Assembly (NCBI RefSeq): GCF_036016195.1 | Contig: NZ_JAYWTM010000015.1 | Location: 142,359 to 206,358 of the forward strand | Direction: 5' to 3' | Source of the DNA: Brenneria populi | Lineage (GTDB): Bacteria; Pseudomonadota; Gammaproteobacteria; Enterobacterales; Enterobacteriaceae | DNA: 64,000 nucleotides | Part shown: positions 1 through 9,489 of the stretch, one piece after another | How the letters are laid out: each line of letters starts with the position of its first letter | Numbering within the stretch: the stretch's first letter is position 1 | Translations under genes and position numbers: made by a program | The notes under the pieces: generated by a model | Database searches by the model: none | The model's input: only the letters and a program-made list of their open reading frames with translations | Told to the model about the DNA's origin: nothing

Positions 1-96
1 CAAAGCGAATTTGTTTTCTTTTGCTACTGCAAAAACTTTCTGAACATCATCACCGGTGATGACACCAGGTTTTACGAAATCAAAAATTTTAGACAT
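1..96 (-). CDS. fbaA: Class II fructose-bisphosphate aldolase, N-terminal part (cut by window edge)
   Basis: Only the first 32 codons are inside the window. They read MSKIFDFVKPGVITGDDV and onward, the characteristic N-terminus of the zinc-dependent class II aldolase that interconverts fructose 1,6-bisphosphate with DHAP and glyceraldehyde 3-phosphate in the cytoplasm. The gene lies directly downstream of pgk on the same strand (119-bp gap), as in the enterobacterial epd-pgk-fbaA glycolytic operon. That position supports the call despite the truncation. The catalytic histidines lie outside the window and cannot be checked. Confidence 0.9.
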   Translation of the reverse strand, partial: MSKIFDFVKPGVITGDDVQKVFAVAKENKFAL

Positions 97-183
97 GTTA
101 CGTGTCCTGTTTCGTTGGCCGTGGGGTTAAAAAATCTGTTTTTTCATCAGCGGCTGCTCCGGCGCCCGGCCGGAACAACCAAC

Positions 184-207
184 GCGGGGGCGCTCATGAC
201 GCCCCGC
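184..207 (-). terminator. Hairpin between pgk and fbaA
   Basis: Just past the pgk stop the minus strand forms a GC-rich stem (GCGGGGCG pairing with CGCCCCCGC around a short loop). No long T-tract follows, so it more probably stabilises the pgk 3' end or attenuates read-through into fbaA than terminates fully. Confidence 0.45.
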
Positions 208-215
208 TTAAAACA

Positions 216-1379
216 TTACTGCTTGGCGCGCTCTTCCAGCATAACGACCGCCGGCAGCTTTTTCCCTTCGACGAACTCAAGGAAAGCGCCGCCGCCGGTA
301 GAAATATAGGAAATTTTATCAGCGATACCAAACAGGTCGATCGCCGCCAGCGTGTCGCCGCCGCCGGCGATGGAGAACGCGGCGCTGTCGGCAATCGCGT
401 TGGCGACGATTTCAGTGCCTTTACGGAAGTTCGGGAATTCAAATACGCCGACCGGACCATTCCACAGGATGGTTTTGGCGTTTTTCAGAATGTCCGCCAG
501 ACGTTCCGCGGAAACGTCGCCCAGATCCAGAATCTGCTCGTCATCTTTAATCTCGGTGACGGATTTCAGGGTGGCAGCGGCGGTTTCGGAGAATTCGGTC
601 GCGACGCGCACATCGGTCGGAACCGGAATATCGCAGGTTTCCAGCAGTTTTTTCGCTTCGGGGATCAGGTCCGCTTCGTACAGCGATTTACCGACGTTAT
701 GGCCTTGAGCCGCGACGAAAGTATTGGCGATGCCGCCGCCGACGATCAGTTGATCGGCGATTTTGGACAGCGAATCAAGTACGGTCAGCTTGGTTGAAAC
801 TTTGGAGCCGCCGACGATGGCGACCATCGGACGAGCCGGGTTGCCCAGCGCTTTGCCCAAGGCTTCCAGTTCGGCGGACAGCAGCGGGCCGGCGCAGGCG
901 ATAGGCGCGAATTTACCTACGCCGTGAGTCGAAGCCTGGGCGCGGTGAGCGGTACCGAATGCGTCCATGACATAGACGTCGCACAGCGCGGCATATTTTT
1001 TAGCCAGCACTTCGTCGTCTTTCTTCTCGCCTTTGTTGAAGCGCACGTTTTCCAGCACAACCAGTTCGCCTTCGGCAACGTCCACGCCGTCCAGATAATC
1101 TTTTGCCAGACGCACCGGAGAAGAGAGCTTATCTTTCAGGTAATTGACAACCGGCAGCAGAGAAAACTCTTCGTTGTATTCTCCTTCGGTCGGACGGCCC
1201 AGGTGGGAAGTCACCATCACGCGCGCCCCCTGTTTCAGGGCGGCTTCGATGGTCGGCAGAGAAGCGCGGATACGCGCATCAGACGTCACTTTACCTTCTT
1301 TTACCGGCACGTTCAGATCCGAACGGATCAATACACGTTTGCCAGCCAGATCCAGATCGGTCATCTTAATTACAGACAT
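216..1379 (-). CDS. pgk: Phosphoglycerate kinase
   Basis: This is the cytoplasmic glycolytic enzyme that transfers phosphate between 1,3-bisphosphoglycerate and ADP. The 387 residues equal the usual enterobacterial length. The N-terminal substrate-binding region has the RSDLNVPVK motif (residues 19-27) and TSHLGRPTEG. The C-terminal nucleotide domain has VGGSKVSTK, the hinge NGPVGVFE and the terminal glycine-rich GGGDTLAAI/STGGGAFLE loops. It sits between epd and fbaA on one strand, with 72 bp to epd, in the standard Calvin-type gluconeogenic/glycolytic operon order. Nothing is missing or unusual. Confidence 0.98.
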   Translation of the reverse strand: MSVIKMTDLDLAGKRVLIRSDLNVPVKEGKVTSDARIRASLPTIEAALKQGARVMVTSHLGRPTEGEYNEEFSLLPVVNYLKDKLSSPVRLAKDYLDGVDVAEGELVVLENVRFNKGEKKDDEVLAKKYAALCDVYVMDAFGTAHRAQASTHGVGKFAPIACAGPLLSAELEALGKALGNPARPMVAIVGGSKVSTKLTVLDSLSKIADQLIVGGGIANTFVAAQGHNVGKSLYEADLIPEAKKLLETCDIPVPTDVRVATEFSETAAATLKSVTEIKDDEQILDLGDVSAERLADILKNAKTILWNGPVGVFEFPNFRKGTEIVANAIADSAAFSIAGGGDTLAAIDLFGIADKISYISTGGGAFLEFVEGKKLPAVVMLEERAKQ

Positions 1380-1451
1380 GGTGAATCCTCTTGTTGATTC
1401 TCTTTTAAAGTTGCTTGAGCGAGATATTGATCCGCGATCAATACCGTCGTA

Positions 1452-2468
1452 CTAGAAACCGCAGGCCGCCATCGCCCGAGTGGTATCCAACATTCGGTTG
1501 GCGAACCCCCATTCATTATCGCACCAGACCAGTGTTTTAATCAGATGCTGACCGCTAACCCGGGTTTGCGTGCCATCAACAATAGCACTATGCGGATCGT
1601 GGTTAAAATCGGCCGAAACCAACGGCAATTCGGTGTAATCAACTATACCACGAAATGCCCCATGCGCTGATTTTTGAAAAAGCGCATTAATTTCATTGAC
1701 GTTTACCGCGTTCCTCACGCTGACGCTCAGATCGATCGCCGTCACGTTGATGGTAGGCACCCGAACCGATATCGCTTCGAAACGGTCGAGAAACTGCGGG
1801 AAGATCCGGGTGATGCCGACCGCCAATTTCGTATCCACCGGAATGATGGACTGACCGGCCGCGCGGGTACGGCGCAGGTCGCGGTGATAGGCGTCGATCA
1901 CCGGCTGATCGTTCATCGATGAGTGGATCGTCGTCACCGTGCCGTTTTCGATGCTGAACGCGTCATCCAACAGTTTAATGATCGGAATAATGCAGTTGGT
2001 GGTGCAGGAGGCGTTAGACACGATGCGGTGTTCGGCGATTAAATTTTGATGGTTGACGCCAAACACCACGGTGGCGTCCAGATCGGGCGTTCCCGGATGC
2101 GAAAAAAGCACTTTTTTGGCGCCGGCCGCCAGGTGCGCTTCGCCATCTTCCCGGCTGCCGTAAACGCCGCTACAGTCCAGCACCACGTCAATGCCCAGCT
2201 CGCGCCAGGGCAACGGCGGGATCGCCGTCTCATGCAACAACCGGATACAATCATCCCCGACATACAGCCGATCGCACTCTTGACGCACATCCCAGGGGAA
2301 ACGGCCGTGACTGGAGTCGTACTTCAGCAAATGGGCCATGCCTTCGGCGCTTGCCAGTTCGTTGATCGCCACTACCGCGATCTCGGCCCGACGGCCCGAC
2401 TCATACAGCGAGCGTAAGACATTGCGGCCAATGCGGCCAAAACCGTTTATCGCAATACGGATTGTCAT
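1452..2468 (-). CDS. epd: D-erythrose-4-phosphate dehydrogenase
   Basis: A GAPDH-fold NAD-dependent dehydrogenase of 338 residues. Epd oxidises erythrose 4-phosphate to 4-phosphoerythronate for pyridoxal phosphate synthesis. The N-terminal Rossmann motif INGFGRIGRNVLRSL is visible, and the catalytic cysteine lies in the SNASCTTNCIIP segment. Its place directly upstream of pgk and fbaA favours Epd over a second GapA. The sequence VVAINELASAEGMAHLLKYD is the Epd-type version of this region. It is likely the first gene of the operon, because the 400 bp upstream separate it from a transporter operon on the same strand. Confidence 0.95.
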   Translation of the reverse strand: MTIRIAINGFGRIGRNVLRSLYESGRRAEIAVVAINELASAEGMAHLLKYDSSHGRFPWDVRQECDRLYVGDDCIRLLHETAIPPLPWRELGIDVVLDCSGVYGSREDGEAHLAAGAKKVLFSHPGTPDLDATVVFGVNHQNLIAEHRIVSNASCTTNCIIPIIKLLDDAFSIENGTVTTIHSSMNDQPVIDAYHRDLRRTRAAGQSIIPVDTKLAVGITRIFPQFLDRFEAISVRVPTINVTAIDLSVSVRNAVNVNEINALFQKSAHGAFRGIVDYTELPLVSADFNHDPHSAIVDGTQTRVSGQHLIKTLVWCDNEWGFANRMLDTTRAMAACGF

Positions 2469-2734
2469 GCAATTCCCTGTGTAACGATGATAAAACCACC
2501 CTCATAGAATATATGCTTCTTGCTCGAAGCGGCAGTGGTGTCGGCATTTTTCCCATCGCTCGGCCATTTCTGCGAAAAACCGTCTCCGGCAAGCCGGATT
2601 GCGGAATAAATGCCGCCAACATCACAACTGAAACGCTTCAGCTAGCATAAACGAATTAACCTGCAAAAGAAATATTCTCACTCGACTCTCGCCAGAAGAG
2701 TGACCCACGTCATAAAAAACACCGAGATCGTTTG

Positions 2735-2815
2735 CGCTTGCTGACAAACCTGTCTGTCAGATTGAGATACCCGGGGCGACCACGGGGTGAGGCGTCTGCG
2801 TCAGCGGCGCGCCGC
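2735..2815 (+). repeat. Partial copy of a dispersed hairpin repeat (subfamily II)
   Basis: The stretch around 2750-2805 shares the core GGGGCGACCACGGGGTGAGG with the 113-bp elements at 21436, 30354 and 59145. Its left end is different and matches the copy at about 51691 (CTGACAAACC, then GTC.GTC.GAT.GAGA). The right half of the core is not preserved, so this is a decayed copy. It lies in the 403-bp gap between the ABC ATPase gene and epd. Apart from a short inverted repeat at about 2841-2862 (GTCGGGCG/CCCGAC, a possible terminator half), the rest of that gap shows nothing recognisable. Confidence 0.5.
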
Positions 2816-2871
2816 CCTTCGCCGTCGGCGATCCGCCGTGACGTCGGGCGTTTTAAACCCGACCGCCGCCC

Positions 2872-3951
2872 TTATTGCTCTGCCGCAGGGAAAATCCACA
2901 GATGCGCCTGCGGCAAAGAGAGCCGGTACGACGCGGGTTCCCGCGCCTCGGCGCCATAGGCTCGCACGGCGAAATCTTCGGCTACCGTGCGGAATAGATA
3001 CTCCCAGCGATCGCCGAGATACATGCAGGTCAACAGCGGCAGCGTCAGTTGGTTCCCGGCGGGCGCCTCGTCCAGGCGGACGCGCTCTACGCGAATCACC
3101 GCCGTCGCCTGCCGGCCGATCGCCACGCCCTCTCCCGCCAGCCCCCAGAGCGCCCAATCCTTACCTTCAATTTTCGCCCTGCCGTCGCGTATTTCGCTGA
3201 TTTTGCCATGCAGGCGGTTGTTGCTGCCCATAAATTCGGCGCTAAACAGGGTCGTCGGCGAGCCGTACATGGCCTGCGGCGAGCCTTGCTGTTCAATGAC
3301 CCCATTATTGAGCAGCAGGATACGATCGGAGATCGCCATCGCCTCATTCTGATCGTGCGTAACCAGCAGCGCCGACAGGCCCAGTTTGACGATCAGTTCG
3401 CGCAGAAATACCCGCGCCTCTTCGCGCAGCTTGGCATCAAGGTTCGACAACGGCTCATCCAGCAGGATCACCGGCGGGTTGTACACCAGCGCGCGGCCGA
3501 TCGCCACGCGCTGCTGCTGGCCGCCGGAAAGCTGATGCGGATGGCGTTTGCTTAAATGCCCTAGCCCAAGCTGGTCAAGCGCGGTTTGCACGCGCCGGAC
3601 GATCTCCGCCGCCGCTACCTTGCGCAATCTCAGCGAGTAGGCGACATTCTCAAACACGGTTTTATGCGGCCACAGCGCGTAAGACTGGAACACCAGCCCC
3701 AGGTTGCGCTCTTCGGCGGGAATAATTTCACCGCGCGCGCCGCCGTCGAAAACCGTATTGCGGCCGATGATAATGCGGCCGCGCGTGGGTTTTTCCAAAC
3801 CGGCCACCGCGCGCAGCAGAGTGGTTTTCCCGCTGCCCGAAGGGCCCAGCAGCGAAACCACCTCTCCCCGCGTCAGCTGCATGGATACCCCTTTTAACAC
3901 CGGGTTATCGCCATAGGTCAAATGGAGGTTCTCGACGGAAAGCTCAATCAT
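2872..3951 (-). CDS. ABC transporter ATP-binding protein (iron(III)/spermidine/sugar-phosphate type)
   Basis: The 359-residue ATPase powers import by the permease and binding protein encoded just upstream. It has Walker A GPSGSGKTT at residues 36-44, the Q-loop at 90, the signature LSGGQQQR at 142-149, Walker B ILLLDEP with D166/E167, and the H-loop histidine at 200. The C-terminal ~120 residues form a TOBE-like extension, as in FbpC, PotA and MalK. The start codon overlaps the end of the permease gene by 8 bp, so the two are translationally coupled. The substrate cannot be read from this subunit. AfuC/FbpC-type ferric iron or sugar-phosphate transport are the closest ideas. Confidence 0.88.
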   Translation of the reverse strand: MIELSVENLHLTYGDNPVLKGVSMQLTRGEVVSLLGPSGSGKTTLLRAVAGLEKPTRGRIIIGRNTVFDGGARGEIIPAEERNLGLVFQSYALWPHKTVFENVAYSLRLRKVAAAEIVRRVQTALDQLGLGHLSKRHPHQLSGGQQQRVAIGRALVYNPPVILLDEPLSNLDAKLREEARVFLRELIVKLGLSALLVTHDQNEAMAISDRILLLNNGVIEQQGSPQAMYGSPTTLFSAEFMGSNNRLHGKISEIRDGRAKIEGKDWALWGLAGEGVAIGRQATAVIRVERVRLDEAPAGNQLTLPLLTCMYLGDRWEYLFRTVAEDFAVRAYGAEAREPASYRLSLPQAHLWIFPAAEQ

Positions 3952-5713
3952 GTAATTTCACTCCGAAACGCAGGGCGACGCCCAGACCCAGCACGACCAA
4001 CAGAATATTGATAAAGGAGAGCGCGGCGACGATATCAATCGCGCCGGCCGCCCACAGAGAGACCAGCATGGAACCGATGGTTTCGGTTCCTGGAGACAGC
4101 AAATAAACTCCGGTGGAGTATTCACGCTCGAAAATCAGGAACATCAGCAGCCATGAGCCGATCAGGCCGTAACGCGACAGCGGAATGGTGACGTGGCGGG
4201 TTATCTGGCCGCGGCTGGCGCCGGCGCTGCGCGCCGCCTCTTCCAGCTCCGGGCCGACCTGCAGCAGCGTCGAGGAGATCAGCCGCAGCCCGTATGCCAT
4301 CCATACCACGGTATAGGCCAGCCAGACGCTGAAAATCGTGCTGCGCAATGAGCGCAGCCAGACTATCCAGTGCGCCCTCAGCCATTCCGCCATCGGCAAC
4401 CCCGACAGCCAGCCCTCTTTCAGCGCGTTATCCAGCCACATGGGCAAAAACAGAAATACCCACAGGAACGCCAGCCCCGCCAGCAGCCCCGGTACGGCGC
4501 GCGGCACCAGTACGCTATAGTCGAGAAAACGGGTCACGCCGTCGGGCTTGCGGTGCATGGCGATGCCGATAAACAGGTAGCAGATCACGGCCAGCGCCCC
4601 GCCGATCGTCCCTATCGCCATCGAATTGACGATGGCCCGCATCAGGTTGGGCTGCTGCCAAATCGTCCGAAAGGCATTCAGCGACAGCCCGTCCCAAAGA
4701 GAAACGCCGACGCCCCAGTTGGCGATGAAGGCGCGCAGCATCACCCCCAGCAGCGGCACGCCTATCGTCACGGTCAGCCAGAGCACCACAACGGCGCCGG
4801 CGACCCAACGCCACTTTCCCAACGGCAGCGCATGGGCCTGCGCCGCCTTGCCCTTGACGGTGACGAAACGATTGGCGGTGCGCATCAGGCGGCGCTGCAG
4901 CATAACCAGCGGGATGGTAATGCAGATAAGCACCACCGCCACCGCCGCCATCAAATGATAAGAGGGGGTGCCCAGTTTGTTGGTGAGCTGGTAAAGGTAG
5001 GTCGCCAGCACCAGATTGCCCTCGGGGTCGCCCAGCACCAGCATCAGGCCGAACACCTCCAGCCCGAGAAAAAACAGCAGCACGCCGGCGTATAGAATCG
5101 ACGGACGCACCATCGGCAAACTGACGGCGGTCATGATCTGCAGCGGAGACGCGCCCGCGGTGCGCGCCGCTTCCTCCACGTCGGAGCCCACGCTGCGCAG
5201 CGCCGAAGAAATATAAAGATAGGCATGGGGCACATGGGTCAGCCCGGCGATCGCCACGATGCTCGCCATTGAGTAGATATTCCACGGCACAAAGCCCAGC
5301 ACCCCTTGCGCCCACAGGGAAAAGAACCCCGCCGGCCCGGCCGCCACCACATAACCAAAGCCCAGCACCATCGGCGAAACAAAAATAGGCACCAAAATCA
5401 GCGGTTCAATCAGTCTGCGGCCGGGCAAATCGGTTCTGACCATCAGAAAGGCCAGAATGCCCCCCAGCGGTATGGCGATGGCGATCAGGCCAAAAGCCAA
5501 AATAAAGCCGCTTTTCAGCGCCTTGTAAAAATCCTCATCGGTAAAAATAAACTGGAACGCCTCCAGGCTGAGCGTTTTGACCGGGGAGAAAAACGGCGCG
5601 GAGAGAAAACTCTGAATGATGATAAACGACAGCGGCGCATAGATAACCAGCGCGGTTATCAGCACCACTACGCCGCGCGGCAGGCTCTGCCGCTTTCCGC
5701 GCCATGCTTTCAT
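3944..5713 (-). CDS. ABC transporter permease, fused two-domain type
   Basis: An inner-membrane permease of 589 residues with two tandem halves, each carrying about six hydrophobic segments and the EAA-type loop. The first half has EEAARTAGASPLQIMTAVSLP and the second EEAARSAGASRGQITRHV, both of which contact the ATPase. Such fused permeases are typical of FbpB/AfuB iron and related importers. The ATG at 5713 (MKAWRGKRQ) is preferred. A start 23 codons further upstream would run back into the preceding gene and give an unlikely Gly/Ser-rich leader. The gene lies 44 bp after the binding-protein gene and overlaps the ATPase gene. Confidence 0.87.
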   Translation of the reverse strand: MKAWRGKRQSLPRGVVVLITALVIYAPLSFIIIQSFLSAPFFSPVKTLSLEAFQFIFTDEDFYKALKSGFILAFGLIAIAIPLGGILAFLMVRTDLPGRRLIEPLILVPIFVSPMVLGFGYVVAAGPAGFFSLWAQGVLGFVPWNIYSMASIVAIAGLTHVPHAYLYISSALRSVGSDVEEAARTAGASPLQIMTAVSLPMVRPSILYAGVLLFFLGLEVFGLMLVLGDPEGNLVLATYLYQLTNKLGTPSYHLMAAVAVVLICITIPLVMLQRRLMRTANRFVTVKGKAAQAHALPLGKWRWVAGAVVVLWLTVTIGVPLLGVMLRAFIANWGVGVSLWDGLSLNAFRTIWQQPNLMRAIVNSMAIGTIGGALAVICYLFIGIAMHRKPDGVTRFLDYSVLVPRAVPGLLAGLAFLWVFLFLPMWLDNALKEGWLSGLPMAEWLRAHWIVWLRSLRSTIFSVWLAYTVVWMAYGLRLISSTLLQVGPELEEAARSAGASRGQITRHVTIPLSRYGLIGSWLLMFLIFEREYSTGVYLLSPGTETIGSMLVSLWAAGAIDIVAALSFINILLVVLGLGVALRFGVKLHD

Positions 5714-5757
5714 AGAAAATCCCGATGATGATAAGCCACGATAGCCCGGTCCGGCGC

Positions 5758-6837
5758 TTATTTCGCCACCGCGGCGCGCCACTGTTTAATGTAATTCAGA
5801 CGCTTCGCCGGTTGCAGATACTCCAGCAGGCTTTCATCCACCGGAATCGGCTTTAAGGCGCGGCCCAGCATTTGCGTCATGCCGTCAATATCATTCTTGC
5901 CTGCGATATCGTTGCGGATGGAAGGAATATCGGCCTGATTGGCAAGAATGCTCTGCCCCTTTTCGGACAGCACATAGTTAAACCACAGCTTTGCCGCGTT
6001 GGGATGGGGCGCCTCTCTGCTGATAAAGGAGACGCGCGACAATACCAGGGTGTAATCCTGCGGATAGGCGATGCCCAACGACGGATCCGTTTTGGCGCGC
6101 GCTTCGGCATAAGACCCCAGGATATTGAAGCCAATCAGATTTTCGCCTGACGACACCCTTTCCATCATGGTGCCGGTGGAAGACTGCACCGCCAGACCGC
6201 CCTTGGCGACATCAGCCAGCGTGGTGAAATAGTGCGGATCCGCCTTGGCGTCCTGTACCGACAACATAAAGCCCAGCCCAGACTTTTCAATATCGTAGGT
6301 GGTGACCTTCTTGCTGAATTTTTCGCTCTGCCCGGCGATAAGTTTCGCCAGTTCGGCGTGCGAACCCGGCACGTCGCCCTGCGGAATCAGGCGCTTGTTA
6401 TAGATAAAGACCACCGGCTCATAGGTGGTGCCGTAGGCTTTCTCTTGCCAAACGGCCCACTTAGGCAGTTGGTTCAGCTCCGGAGAAACGTATTCCAGCG
6501 CATAATCGGTCGCCAGCTTCAGTACGGTATCCATGGACGAGCTCCACAACACATCGCCGCTGGCGCCGCCCGCCGCCTGTTCACTAATAAAACGGTTATA
6601 TAACTCCGTGCTGTTCATGTCGTTGTATTCGACCTTCACGCCCGGATACTGCGCCTCAAACCCCTGAATCAGCGGGCCGGCCGCTTTGGTATCGGTAGTG
6701 GAGTACACCACCACCTTGCCTTCTTTCCTGGCGCCCTCAACGATGGACTGATACTCGGACGGGTATCCCGCCGGCAGTGCCGCATAGGCGGTAACCGAGC
6801 CCAGTATGGCGAGCGTCGCGCCGATTTTTATCAGCAT
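5758..6837 (-). CDS. Periplasmic solute-binding protein of the ABC transporter
   Basis: A 359-residue extracellular solute-binding protein (family 1 / ferric-binding fold) that should capture the ligand in the periplasm and deliver it to the adjacent permease. An N-terminal signal peptide (KIGATLAILGSVTAYAA) is followed by the mature start LPAGYPSEYQ. The region EGKVVVYSTTD is typical of Fe(III)/thiamine/phosphonate-type binding proteins. It is the first gene of a three-gene operon (binding protein, permease, ATPase). The upstream AT-rich region at 6850-6900 is the likely promoter. Iron(III), a sugar phosphate or another anion are all possible. The place between carbon genes (epd and tktA) hints at a metabolite, but only weakly. 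Confidence 0.85.
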   Translation of the reverse strand: MLIKIGATLAILGSVTAYAALPAGYPSEYQSIVEGARKEGKVVVYSTTDTKAAGPLIQGFEAQYPGVKVEYNDMNSTELYNRFISEQAAGGASGDVLWSSSMDTVLKLATDYALEYVSPELNQLPKWAVWQEKAYGTTYEPVVFIYNKRLIPQGDVPGSHAELAKLIAGQSEKFSKKVTTYDIEKSGLGFMLSVQDAKADPHYFTTLADVAKGGLAVQSSTGTMMERVSSGENLIGFNILGSYAEARAKTDPSLGIAYPQDYTLVLSRVSFISREAPHPNAAKLWFNYVLSEKGQSILANQADIPSIRNDIAGKNDIDGMTQMLGRALKPIPVDESLLEYLQPAKRLNYIKQWRAAVAK

Positions 6838-6939
6838 ACCAACCCCCTGATTACATAATTAGAACAAAATTAACGTATAGTTAATAACCGTTTTTAATCA
6901 ATGCGGCCGCTTTGTTATTTTTCGGTTTTGTGAAGCTGG

Positions 6940-6962
6940 GCGTTTTTTAACCAAAAAACGCG
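6940..6962. other. AT-rich inverted repeat in the 327-bp gap before the transporter operon
   Basis: GCGTTTTTT and AAAAAACGC are separated by four bases, forming a perfect stem. It lies in the 6838-7164 gap, between the transporter operon's promoter side and the tktA 3' end. It could be the distal terminator of tktA transcription, which reads toward lower coordinates, or an operator. Nothing else is recognisable in this gap except the tktA hairpin listed separately. Confidence 0.4.
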
Positions 6963-7117
6963 GCGCGATACGACGGCGGCGTCAGATTAAGGCGGGTTGG
7001 TTGGGGCGACGCCGCGTCGGAAGGGAACGATTTCGTCAACGCGTCACGATAGCGAACAATGTTTGAATGCGGGCGTCATGGAGGCGCCGTCTCGCGAAGA
7101 GAGGAGTGGCGGACGAT

Positions 7118-7148
7118 GGCCGCGGGCGGGCAACGTCCGCCCGCGGCC
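7118..7148 (-). terminator. Strong hairpin downstream of tktA
   Basis: GGCCGCGGGCGG pairs perfectly with CCGCCCGCGGCC around a 7-nt loop, 17 bp past the tktA stop. No T-tract follows directly, so it may act as an RNA 3'-end stabiliser together with the AT-rich stem 170 bp further on. Confidence 0.5.
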
Positions 7149-7164
7149 ACTGAGGGGATGGGCC

Positions 7165-9159
7165 TTACTTCAACAACGCTTTGGCCTTCGCCACCACGTT
7201 ATCGACCGTGAAGCCGAACTCTTCAAACAGCAGCTCTGCCGGCGCGGATTCACCGAAGGTTTCCATTCCGACGATCGCGCCGTTCAGGCCGACATACTTG
7301 TACCAGTAGTCCGCGATACCCGCTTCAATCGCCACGCGCGCCGATACCGCCGGCGGCAATACCGCCTCGCGATAGGCCGCATCCTGTTTATCGAACGCAT
7401 CGGTTGAGGGCATCGACACCACGCGAACCTTATGCCCTTGCGCCGTCAGCTTGTCATAGGCGCCCACGGCCAGTTCGACTTCAGAACCGGTGGCGATCAG
7501 GATCACCTCCGGTTGACCCTTGCTATCTTTCAGCACATACGCGCCTTTCGCCACATCGGCCAATTGCTGCGCGCTGCGCTCCTGCTGAGCCAGGTTCTGG
7601 CGCGACAGAATCAACGCCGTCGGTCCGTCCTGACGCTCAATGGCATATTTCCACGCCACCGCGGTTTCCACCTGATCGGCCGGGCGCCAGGTGCTCATAT
7701 TCGGCGTAACGCGCAGGCTGGCCAGTTGCTCAACCGGTTGGTGGGTCGGGCCGTCTTCGCCCAGGCCGATGGAGTCGTGGGTATAGACGTAAATGCTGCG
7801 AATTTTCATCAGCGCCGCCATGCGCACCGCATTGCGGGCGTATTCCACGAACATCAGGAACGTGGCGGTATAAGGGATAAAGCCGCCGTGCAGCGAGATG
7901 CCGTTGGCAATCGCCGTCATACCGAATTCGCGCACGCCGTAGTGGATATAGTTCCCGCCGGCATCCTTATCCAGCGACGTCGAGCCGGACCACATCGTCA
8001 GGTTGCTTGGCGCCAGATCGGCGGAACCGCCCAGGAATTCCGGCAGCAGCTTGCCGTAGGCTTCCAGCGCATTCTGCGAGGCTTTACGGCTGGCGATTTT
8101 CGCCGGATTGGCCTGCAGTTGCTCAATGAACTTCTGCGCGTCGGCCTGCCAGTCGGCCGGCAATTCACCGTTGGTACGGCGTTTAAATTCGGCTGCCAGA
8201 TCGGGATAGGCGCTGGCGTAAGCGGCAAAGGCTTCATCCCAGGCGGCTTCTTTACGTTTGCCGGCTGCTTTCGCATCCCACTCGGCGTAAATTTCCGCCG
8301 GGATCTCAAACGGCGGATATTTCCAGCCCAGCTGTTCGCGGGATGCCGCCACTTCGCTATCGCCCAGCGGCGCGCCGTGGGAGTCGTGCGTGCCGGCTTT
8401 GTTCGGCGAACCGAAGCCGATCACCGTTTTACACATCAGCAACGAAGGCTTGTCGGCCACCAGCTTGGCTTCGTTGATGGCGCGCTTAATCGCATCCGCA
8501 TCGTGACCGTCCACGCCGCGCACCACGTGCCAACCGTAAGCTTCAAAACGGGCGGCGGTGTCATCGGTGAACCAGCCTTCTACGTGGCCGTCGATGGAGA
8601 TGCCGTTGTCATCATAAAACGCCGTCAGCTTGCCAAGTTTCATGGTGCCGGCCAGCGAGCAGACCTCATGAGAAATGCCTTCCATCATGCAGCCGTCGCC
8701 CAGGAAAGCATAGGTGTAATGGTCGACGATCTCATGGCCCGGACGGTTAAACTGCGCGGCCAGCGTACGCTCCGCAATCGCCATCCCCACCGCATTGGCG
8801 ATACCCTGCCCCAGCGGTCCCGTCGTGGTTTCCACGCCGGGCGTATAGCCGTACTCGGGATGGCCGGGAGTCTTGGAGTGCAGCTGGCGGAAATTTTTCA
8901 GCTCTTCGATAGGCAGGTCATAGCCGGTAAGGTGAAGCAGGCTATATATCAACATTGAAGCGTGGCCGTTGGACAGCACGAAACGGTCGCGGTTGGCCCA
9001 GTGCGGGTTGGCGGGGTTATGGTTCAGGTAATCACGCCACAGAACTTCGGCGATATCCGCCATCCCCATCGGGGCGCCCGGGTGACCGGATTTGGCTTTT
9101 TGCACACCATCCATACTCAGCGCACGAATAGCATTGGCAAGTTCTTTACGAGAGGACAT
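7165..9159 (-). CDS. tktA: Transketolase 1
   Basis: The thiamine-diphosphate and Mg-dependent enzyme of the non-oxidative pentose phosphate pathway, which moves two-carbon ketol units between sugar phosphates. At 664 residues it matches E. coli TktA (663). The N-terminal ThDP/Mg site is GDGCMMEGISHEVCSLAG (from residue 154). The middle domain has the pyrimidine-site segment THDSIGLGEDGPTHQPVEQ. The start MSSRKELANAIRALSMD is the standard one. It is a single gene oriented away from loiP, with its promoter in the 330-bp divergent gap at 9160-9489. Confidence 0.98.
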   Translation of the reverse strand: MSSRKELANAIRALSMDGVQKAKSGHPGAPMGMADIAEVLWRDYLNHNPANPHWANRDRFVLSNGHASMLIYSLLHLTGYDLPIEELKNFRQLHSKTPGHPEYGYTPGVETTTGPLGQGIANAVGMAIAERTLAAQFNRPGHEIVDHYTYAFLGDGCMMEGISHEVCSLAGTMKLGKLTAFYDDNGISIDGHVEGWFTDDTAARFEAYGWHVVRGVDGHDADAIKRAINEAKLVADKPSLLMCKTVIGFGSPNKAGTHDSHGAPLGDSEVAASREQLGWKYPPFEIPAEIYAEWDAKAAGKRKEAAWDEAFAAYASAYPDLAAEFKRRTNGELPADWQADAQKFIEQLQANPAKIASRKASQNALEAYGKLLPEFLGGSADLAPSNLTMWSGSTSLDKDAGGNYIHYGVREFGMTAIANGISLHGGFIPYTATFLMFVEYARNAVRMAALMKIRSIYVYTHDSIGLGEDGPTHQPVEQLASLRVTPNMSTWRPADQVETAVAWKYAIERQDGPTALILSRQNLAQQERSAQQLADVAKGAYVLKDSKGQPEVILIATGSEVELAVGAYDKLTAQGHKVRVVSMPSTDAFDKQDAAYREAVLPPAVSARVAIEAGIADYWYKYVGLNGAIVGMETFGESAPAELLFEEFGFTVDNVVAKAKALLK

Positions 9160-9489
9160 GCTTTACTCCAGATCGGATTGAACAGATGTCTTATCAGACA
9201 TAGGATATATTAATCAACACGTTAGCCAAGAAAGGCACAGAAAAGATGTTTACAAATGTACATGAAAATCAGGGCGAATGCACATGGAACAGCGAGCAAA
9301 AACGGAGGATTCGATCGCTGATTTACCCCGCGCGATTTTTCCGGATCGCAGAGCATCGCCGGCTCATCGCTTATAAATAAATAACTATCGGATATAAATC
9401 AGAATTATTTTCTACTCACTGACAATATTTTCCGTTATCTTTCCCACGCTTTTATTTTTACACATCACTTATCGTAAGGAGATAATGCG

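Noticed and set aside
102..797. Long plus-strand open frame opposite pgk
   Set aside because: It is the antisense of a clear pgk gene. High-GC third positions keep opposite frames open, and no family resemblance is seen. The same applies to many long antisense frames over tktA, speA, metK, hflK, mutL and the GH31 gene.
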